Made by a program: the position numbers and the translations under genes. A DNA stretch of 64,000 nt. Origin: Lacunisphaera limnophila. Lineage in GTDB: Bacteria > Verrucomicrobiota > Verrucomicrobiia > Opitutales > Opitutaceae. The stretch lies in the NCBI RefSeq assembly GCF_001746835.1, contig NZ_CP016094.1:2619501-2683500 (forward strand), read 5' to 3'. This document shows positions 59,497 to 64,000 of this stretch, one piece after another. The notes under the pieces were generated by a model. It worked only from the letters and a program-made list of their open reading frames with translations. It did not search any database and was not told the DNA's origin. How positions within the stretch are numbered: the stretch's first letter is position 1; each line of letters begins with the position of its first letter.

Positions 59497-59556
59497 GTAG
59501 GGCCGGTCTTTGACCGGCCGCGGGGCGCGAAGGGGCCAGGCGGGGACTGGCCCTAC
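59497..59556 (+). repeat. GTAG-headed REP element, extended palindrome
   Basis: The first 23 bases are the same as the element at 49277. A second part follows, ending GGCCCTAC, complementary to the GTAGGGCC start, so the whole 60 bases form an outer palindrome. Confidence 0.85.
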
Positions 59557-59563
59557 TTGTTGC

Positions 59564-60730
59564 TCACCCGATCTTCTTCGCGGCGGCCTGGGCCTTGAGG
59601 CAGAGCTCGGCGGCTTTGAAGGCGTGGGCCTGGGTCATGGCTTTCTCGGTGCGATTGATGCAGTCGAGGATCAGCTCGCCGAAGAAGCGGAAGCCGACTT
59701 GGCCGTCCACGTTGATGTAGCGTTCGCCCTCCTGGTCGACGATGTAGACATTGTCGCCCTTCCTGTCGCGGCCGACGTCGACATATTTGCGGAGTTCGAT
59801 GTAGCCCTTCTCGCCGAGGATGATGGTGCGGCCGTCGCCCCAGGTGCTGAGGCCCTTGGGGGTGAACCAGTCGACGCGGACGTAGTTCGTGGCACCGTTG
59901 TTGCCGAGCAGGTTGGCCTCGCCGAAATCGTCGAGCCCGGGCTGGTCGGGGTGGGCGTAGTTGGCGACGGCGGCGTGCTGGATGGTGGCGTCGGTGGCGC
60001 CGGTGTAGGTGAGGAACTGCTCGAACTGGTGCGAGCCGATGTCGCAGAGGATGCCGCCGTAACTCTCGCGGTCGTAGAACCAGTCGGGGCGGCCCGTGCC
60101 CTCGCGGTGCGGCCCGAGGCCGATGACCTGCAGCACGCGGCCGATGGCGCCCTGCTGGACGAGGTCGGTGGCGAACATAGCGGATTCCACGTGCAGGCGT
60201 TCGCTGTAGTAGACCATGAACTTCTTGCCGGTCGCGGCCGCCACTTTTTTGGCCTCGTCGAGTTGGGCGAGGGTCGTGAAGGGGGGCTTGTCGGTGAAGT
60301 AGTCTTTGCCCGCCTGCATGACCTTGCAGCCGATCGGGCCGCGGAATTTCGGAATCGCGGCGGTGGCGACGAGCTTCACCTCCGGGTCGGCGAGAATCTC
60401 GTCGAGCGAGGCGGCGACCTGGGTGCCGGGGTAGGCCTTGAGGAAGGCTTCAAGTTTCTTCGGGTCGGGCTCGTGGACCCACTTGAGCGTGCCGCCGGCC
60501 TCGATGAGGCCGTTGCACTGGCCGTTGATGTGGCCGTGGTCGAGGTGGGCGGCGGCGAAGACGAACTCGCCGGGTTTCACGACGGGGTTGGGTTTGCCCT
60601 TGGGGGCGTAGTTCATGCCGTCGGCTTTCTGGGTCATGGGCGCGGGGGTTTGGGCGGAGGCGGAGACGGCGACGGTGGCGGCACCGACGGCGAGGGTTTT
60701 CAGGAAATGGCGGCGGGGTTGGTCGGACAT
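59564..60730 (-). CDS. Gfo/Idh/MocA-family oxidoreductase with Tat signal
   Basis: A 388-residue NAD(P)-binding oxidoreductase, probably acting on a sugar derivative. The N-terminus has a Tat signal (QPRRHFLKTLAVGAATVAVS). The Rossmann part includes VAASLDEILADPEVKLVATA and the family lysine in AGKDYFTDKPPFTT; GGILCDIGSHQFEQFLTYTG carries the catalytic histidine of the second domain. It ends the minus-strand carbohydrate cluster with a DUF6807 gene and an MFS transporter. A cofactor-bearing protein would explain folded export by Tat. Confidence 0.9.
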   Translation of the reverse strand: MSDQPRRHFLKTLAVGAATVAVSASAQTPAPMTQKADGMNYAPKGKPNPVVKPGEFVFAAAHLDHGHINGQCNGLIEAGGTLKWVHEPDPKKLEAFLKAYPGTQVAASLDEILADPEVKLVATAAIPKFRGPIGCKVMQAGKDYFTDKPPFTTLAQLDEAKKVAAATGKKFMVYYSERLHVESAMFATDLVQQGAIGRVLQVIGLGPHREGTGRPDWFYDRESYGGILCDIGSHQFEQFLTYTGATDATIQHAAVANYAHPDQPGLDDFGEANLLGNNGATNYVRVDWFTPKGLSTWGDGRTIILGEKGYIELRKYVDVGRDRKGDNVYIVDQEGERYINVDGQVGFRFFGELILDCINRTEKAMTQAHAFKAAELCLKAQAAAKKIG

Positions 60731-60911
60731 GGCAGGATGGGGTGAAGCGGGGCCGGGGCCAATGAGGAAGTCTGACGGGAGTTTGGCGAGGGGCCCGGGA
60801 GGTTGACTGTTCACTAGACGCCCGGGTGGTGGGCGGCGAGCTTGCCTGTTCGACAGGCTCAGGGCCTTGAGCAGGTCGAAAGGCTCGCGCCACGCCGGCG
60901 GCGGACTCGCG

Positions 60912-60966
60912 GGACCGGTTTAACGCCCGCGCATCGGATCAACCCGTCCGGAGGCCGGGTTCCACC
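60912..60966. repeat. Palindromic repeat (CCTCCGGACCGG family), copy 2
   Basis: GGACCGGTTTAACGCCCGCG and the following AACCCGTCCGGAGGCCGGGT closely match 44212-44266. It lies between the Gfo/Idh and DUF6807 genes. The upstream part of this spacer also shows GTTCGACAGGCTC facing GAGCAGGTCGAA. Confidence 0.83.
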
Positions 60967-60977
60967 TTTCGGCCTGT

Positions 60978-62180
60978 TCAGATTTCCGTCACCGCGGCCG
61001 CGGCCGGCTGGGCGTAGCCTTGCCAGCAGGCTTCCAGGAGGGCGGCGTCGGCGGGGCCGTCGGTCACGACGAAGCGGTAGCGCATGACATACGGCCGGCC
61101 GGGCTCGATGCGGAATTCGCCGAGTTGGGACGGGGCGAAACACACGAAGGGTTCGGTGGGGTGGAGGCGCAGCGGTTGCGGGGCGCGGAAATTGTCGGGA
61201 TGGCCGAGGATGCCGAGGCCGGCGGTGGCACCGTCGATCCGGCCGCCGATGTGCACCCAGCGGGCGCGGCTGGTATTGCCCTTGATGCGGTCGGTCTCGC
61301 CCTCGGACGTGAGGAAGGTGGCCTGGTCCGCCCCGTTCCACTGGTCGTGTCCGCGGAAGCCCAAGCCGCCGTAGCGATACTCGGGCAGGATCAGCGGATC
61401 GGAGGTCGCGCAGGTTTGGGTGATCACGAGGTCGAAGATGCGCATCGGGACCTGGTCAGGCACATCATAGGTGGTCAGTTCCCAGGTCTCGTTCAACGCG
61501 GTCACCGGAGTGGGCGCGGAGAGGTCAACCTGACGCTGCTGCGCCACGAAGCCGCCGTGTACCGGTCCGCTCCAGGTGCGCGACAGGGCCACGAACTCTA
61601 CCTTCCCGGTGAGGTCGCCCATGTTCCAGAAGTCGGGTTTTCGGCCTTGGAACTCGGTCTTGGTCCACGGGGCCCAGATGCCGTGGTGGTGGAGGTGATT
61701 GGCCGGGTAGCTGGCGGTGATCACGACCCCGCCGGGTGACCGGACGGGATGGATGTGGCCGCTACGCAGGAATTTCTTGGGTACCTTGTCGTTGGGCAGG
61801 GGTTCCTCGGCGGTCCAGTAGTCGAGGACCGGCACGCCCCGGACAAGGAGGTTTACCTGGCGGTCACTGGTCACGCTCTCGACGACTTTTGCCTCGGATG
61901 GAACCGCGGTGAGCGTGAACACGGGAGCTTGGCCCGCGGCCAGTCGCGGAAGGAGAAACCGGGCCGTCCCATCAGGATCGACCTGCAGCGCGGCGGTTGG
62001 GAGACCCTTCGAGTCCTGCAGCAGGCCTGTCCGCGGTGCCCCCGCGGGCAGAGGAAAGGACACCACCACGGCCACGCGGTCGACCTCGGCCGCAGGCACG
62101 GTGACTCGCCAGGCCGGTGAAGCCCAAGCGAGACCCGGCAACGCAACACACAGGGCAAGAAGGCGGGGGAGTGGGTGCAT
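60978..62180 (-). CDS. DUF6807 (PmoA-type) secreted protein
   Basis: A 400-residue protein with a signal peptide (MHPLPRLLALCVALPGLAWA). The body matches the DUF6807/PmoA group: RSGHIHPVRSPGGVVITASY, NHLHHHGIWAPWTKTEFQGR and LPEYRYGGLGFRGHDQW. The many histidines in NHLHHHG suggest metal binding. Such genes accompany Gfo/Idh oxidoreductases in carbohydrate loci of Verrucomicrobia and Planctomycetes; biochemical role unknown. The MFS gene ends 7 bases upstream, so the two are probably cotranscribed. Confidence 0.86.
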   Translation of the reverse strand: MHPLPRLLALCVALPGLAWASPAWRVTVPAAEVDRVAVVVSFPLPAGAPRTGLLQDSKGLPTAALQVDPDGTARFLLPRLAAGQAPVFTLTAVPSEAKVVESVTSDRQVNLLVRGVPVLDYWTAEEPLPNDKVPKKFLRSGHIHPVRSPGGVVITASYPANHLHHHGIWAPWTKTEFQGRKPDFWNMGDLTGKVEFVALSRTWSGPVHGGFVAQQRQVDLSAPTPVTALNETWELTTYDVPDQVPMRIFDLVITQTCATSDPLILPEYRYGGLGFRGHDQWNGADQATFLTSEGETDRIKGNTSRARWVHIGGRIDGATAGLGILGHPDNFRAPQPLRLHPTEPFVCFAPSQLGEFRIEPGRPYVMRYRFVVTDGPADAALLEACWQGYAQPAAAAVTEI

Positions 62181-62187
62181 GGGCAGA

Positions 62188-63462
62188 TTACTCCGGCAGG
62201 GGCTTGCCGCGGGTCTCGGGGGCGAACCAGATGAGCACGAGGCCGAAGACATAGATCAGGGAAATCACCGCGCCGGCCTGGGCGTAGCTGCCGTCGAAGG
62301 TTTGCATGAGCGCGCCCATCTGCAGCGCGCCGACAGCGGCGAGGATGCGGCCGGCGTTGAAGGAGAGGCCCTGGGCGGTGGCGCGCACGCGGGTCGGGAA
62401 GAGCTCCGGCAGGTAGAGCGGCATCCAGCCATAGAAAGCGGCGGTGACGGTGCCGACGACGAAGGTGAGCGTGAGGAAAGACGCGCCGTAGCTGTCGATC
62501 CCGCGGAAGAGCCAGGCGCAGGAAATCAGCGAAACGAGGCAGAGGAGGAAGTAGGCGGGGCGCCGGCCGAACTTGCCGCCCATCCACGCGCCGAGCAGAC
62601 AGCCGAAGACCGAGCCGAGGGCGGACAGGAATTGCGTGTAGGCCTTGGCCTTGGGCAGGTCGGGGCCGGCCATCTTGTCGGCCCAGAGGGGCAGCCATTG
62701 CACGGAACCCCAGGTGCCGATCAGGGCGACCGAGGCGAGCAGGGTGGCGATCAGGAGCGGGCGGATCAGGGCCGGGCTGGAGAAGATTTCCTTCATCGGC
62801 TGCGTCGGCTTTGCGGCGGCGGCGTGCTGCCATTTTTCCGACTCCGGAACGAAGAGCCGCACAAAGAAGGTGAGGGCGGCCGGCAGGGCGCCGATGACCA
62901 CGACGTAGCGCCAGGTCTCCTGGGTGACGGCGTAGAACATGCCGACCGTGGCGATGAGGGCGAAGCCGATGTTGGCGGCGGCGCCGATGATGCCGGCGAG
63001 CATCGGGCGGTTCTTCTCGGGCCAGACCTCCATGACAAGGGCCACGCCGAGGGCCCATTCGCCGCCCATGCCGAGGGCGGCGACGAAGCGCAGCGCGGCG
63101 AGGTGCCAGGGCTCCGCGGCGAAATACACGAGGCCGGTGAAGATCGAGTAACAGAGGATCGCCATGCTCATCGCGCGGACGCGGCCGACCTTGTCCCCGA
63201 GCCAGCCGAAGAGGAGGCCGCCGCCGGCGGCGCCGAGGAGGAAGGCGGCGGTCACCCAGCCCATCCAGTGGCCGACGAACTTGTCATCCATGATGCCGTG
63301 GTTGGCCTGCATCTGCTGGAGAGCCGGCCGGGCGATCAGGGGGAAGATGCCCATTTCGAGGCCGTCAAACATCCAGCCGAGGAAGGCCGCGAGGAGGACC
63401 ATGCCGCGGCGTCCGGCGGTGGCGGGGGTGGAGGCGGGGGGAGGGGATGTGGGTTCGGTCAT
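62188..63462 (-). CDS. MFS transporter (sugar/organic acid type)
   Basis: A 424-residue transporter with 12 hydrophobic helices. The loop 2-3 motif GWLGDKVGRVRAMS and the RXAXGXGXGG-like RFVAALGMGGEWALGVALVM place it with sialate/aromatic acid:proton symporter type MFS proteins; GGKFGRRPAYFLL repeats the pattern in the second half. Substrate unknown, but the cluster suggests a carbohydrate or sugar acid. The start ATG is at 63462. Confidence 0.92.
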   Translation of the reverse strand: MTEPTSPPPASTPATAGRRGMVLLAAFLGWMFDGLEMGIFPLIARPALQQMQANHGIMDDKFVGHWMGWVTAAFLLGAAGGGLLFGWLGDKVGRVRAMSMAILCYSIFTGLVYFAAEPWHLAALRFVAALGMGGEWALGVALVMEVWPEKNRPMLAGIIGAAANIGFALIATVGMFYAVTQETWRYVVVIGALPAALTFFVRLFVPESEKWQHAAAAKPTQPMKEIFSSPALIRPLLIATLLASVALIGTWGSVQWLPLWADKMAGPDLPKAKAYTQFLSALGSVFGCLLGAWMGGKFGRRPAYFLLCLVSLISCAWLFRGIDSYGASFLTLTFVVGTVTAAFYGWMPLYLPELFPTRVRATAQGLSFNAGRILAAVGALQMGALMQTFDGSYAQAGAVISLIYVFGLVLIWFAPETRGKPLPE

Positions 63463-63491
63463 GGGGTAGGGGGGGCGTGGGGAGGGAAATT

Positions 63492-63521
63492 GTAGGGCGG
63501 GGTTCGGCGACCCCGCCCTAC
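63492..63521 (+). repeat. GTAG-headed REP element
   Basis: GTAGGGCGGGGTTCGGCGAC followed by CCCGCCCTAC, a full palindrome with outer GTAG/CTAC. The same element is inside uvrA (53071-53096). Confidence 0.88.
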
Positions 63522-63540
63522 AGGGCTTTAGAATGCGTGA

Positions 63541-64000
63541 TCATACTTTCACCGGCTGGCCGGATTTGGCGGATTCGTAGATCGCATGGACGAGGGCGAC
63601 GGCGCGGCGGCCCTCGCGCGCGCCGATGGCGGGGGGGCGGTGCTCGCGGACGGCGGCGACCAGATCGGCGATCTGGCGGAGGTGGCCGGTGAGGGAAATG
63701 CCGCCGGGGGTGCCGGCGCCGGAGCCGAGCGCGGGGTCGCGTTTGGCCGCGCGGATGGCCTCATCGCCGGGCTCCGGTTGGACGAAATCCCACTGGGCGA
63801 TGTGGTCGTCCTCGAGGCAGATCGAACCGTGCTCGCCGCAGAGTTCGATGCGGCGCGACCAGCCGGGCCAGAGGGCGGTGCTGGCCTCGATGGTGCCGAG
63901 GGCGCCGTCGGAAAACTGCAACGTGGCGACGGTGGTGTCGTCGGCCTGGATGCCGGTGTGGACGCGACGCGTGAAACGGCCCGAGACTTCGGTGGGCAGG
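63541..64000 (-). CDS. Gfo/Idh/MocA-family oxidoreductase, C-terminal part
   Basis: The coding frame stays open to the right edge of the window, so only the last 152 residues are present and the start is outside. The visible part begins LPTEVSGRFTRRVHTGIQAD and DTTVATLQFSDGALGTIEAS, typical of the second domain of these oxidoreductases, and ends HLRQIADLVAAVREHRPPAI then IYESAKSGQPVKV. It is probably the first gene of the cluster that continues with the MFS transporter, separated by a REP element. Confidence 0.85.
   Translation of the reverse strand, partial: LPTEVSGRFTRRVHTGIQADDTTVATLQFSDGALGTIEASTALWPGWSRRIELCGEHGSICLEDDHIAQWDFVQPEPGDEAIRAAKRDPALGSGAGTPGGISLTGHLRQIADLVAAVREHRPPAIGAREGRRAVALVHAIYESAKSGQPVKV

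Overview
The window is high-GC bacterial DNA with tightly packed genes. The protein repertoire and style suggest a flagellated member of the Verrucomicrobiota, probably near the Opitutaceae. Pointers are a tandem-fused (class III) UvrA, a DUF6807/Gfo-Idh/MFS carbohydrate cluster, SD-less pyrimidine-rich starts and dense palindromic intergenic repeats. This assignment is inference; no rRNA gene is present to confirm it.

Positions 1-17600 hold one strand of a flagellar locus: flhB, flhA, a degenerate flhF, a small membrane ORF where flhG is usually found, fliA, motA, motB, a small Cys-containing ORF, flgF, flgG, flgA, flgH, flgI, flgJ (rod-binding domain only), flgN, flgK, flgL, fliW, csrA and fliC, closed by a strong terminator. 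Two sigma-54 type promoters stand almost on top of the flhB and flgF starts. Four spacers in this locus carry the same purine/pyrimidine hairpin repeat. The fliW-csrA-fliC end is the flagellin homeostasis module.

Positions 17800-31000 hold sensory and accessory genes: a 1.2 kaa hybrid histidine kinase, a secreted TonB-domain protein, a chemoreceptor without a recognisable full HAMP, a LysE-type exporter, a GMC oxidoreductase with its Tat-type small subunit, a VOC protein, a lower-GC GNAT gene and a second hybrid kinase with two receiver domains.

Positions 31100-50200 are largely housekeeping: mnmA, a GH13 debranching-type enzyme, the glycolytic run gap-pgk-tpiA, a polyprenyl diphosphate synthase, an FmdB-type protein, murJ, a cytidylate-kinase-like protein, rpmB, a MidA-like methyltransferase, an S41 protease, tsaD and a secreted sugar-isomerase-like protein. 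Positions 50200-59500 hold the 1995-residue uvrA, a glycosyltransferase, a small membrane protein and lpdA. The right end is a minus-strand carbohydrate cluster (two Gfo/Idh oxidoreductases, one cut by the window end, a DUF6807 protein and an MFS transporter).

The most unusual layer is the repeats. At least 11 GTAG-headed REP-like palindromes, a ~110-bp element present twice in opposite orientation with a compensated central palindrome, and several other palindrome families lie between genes. Some have entered genes in frame: uvrA carries about eight repeat-derived insertions, mnmA and the polyprenyl synthase one each. No transposase, CRISPR array, prophage, tRNA or rRNA gene was seen.
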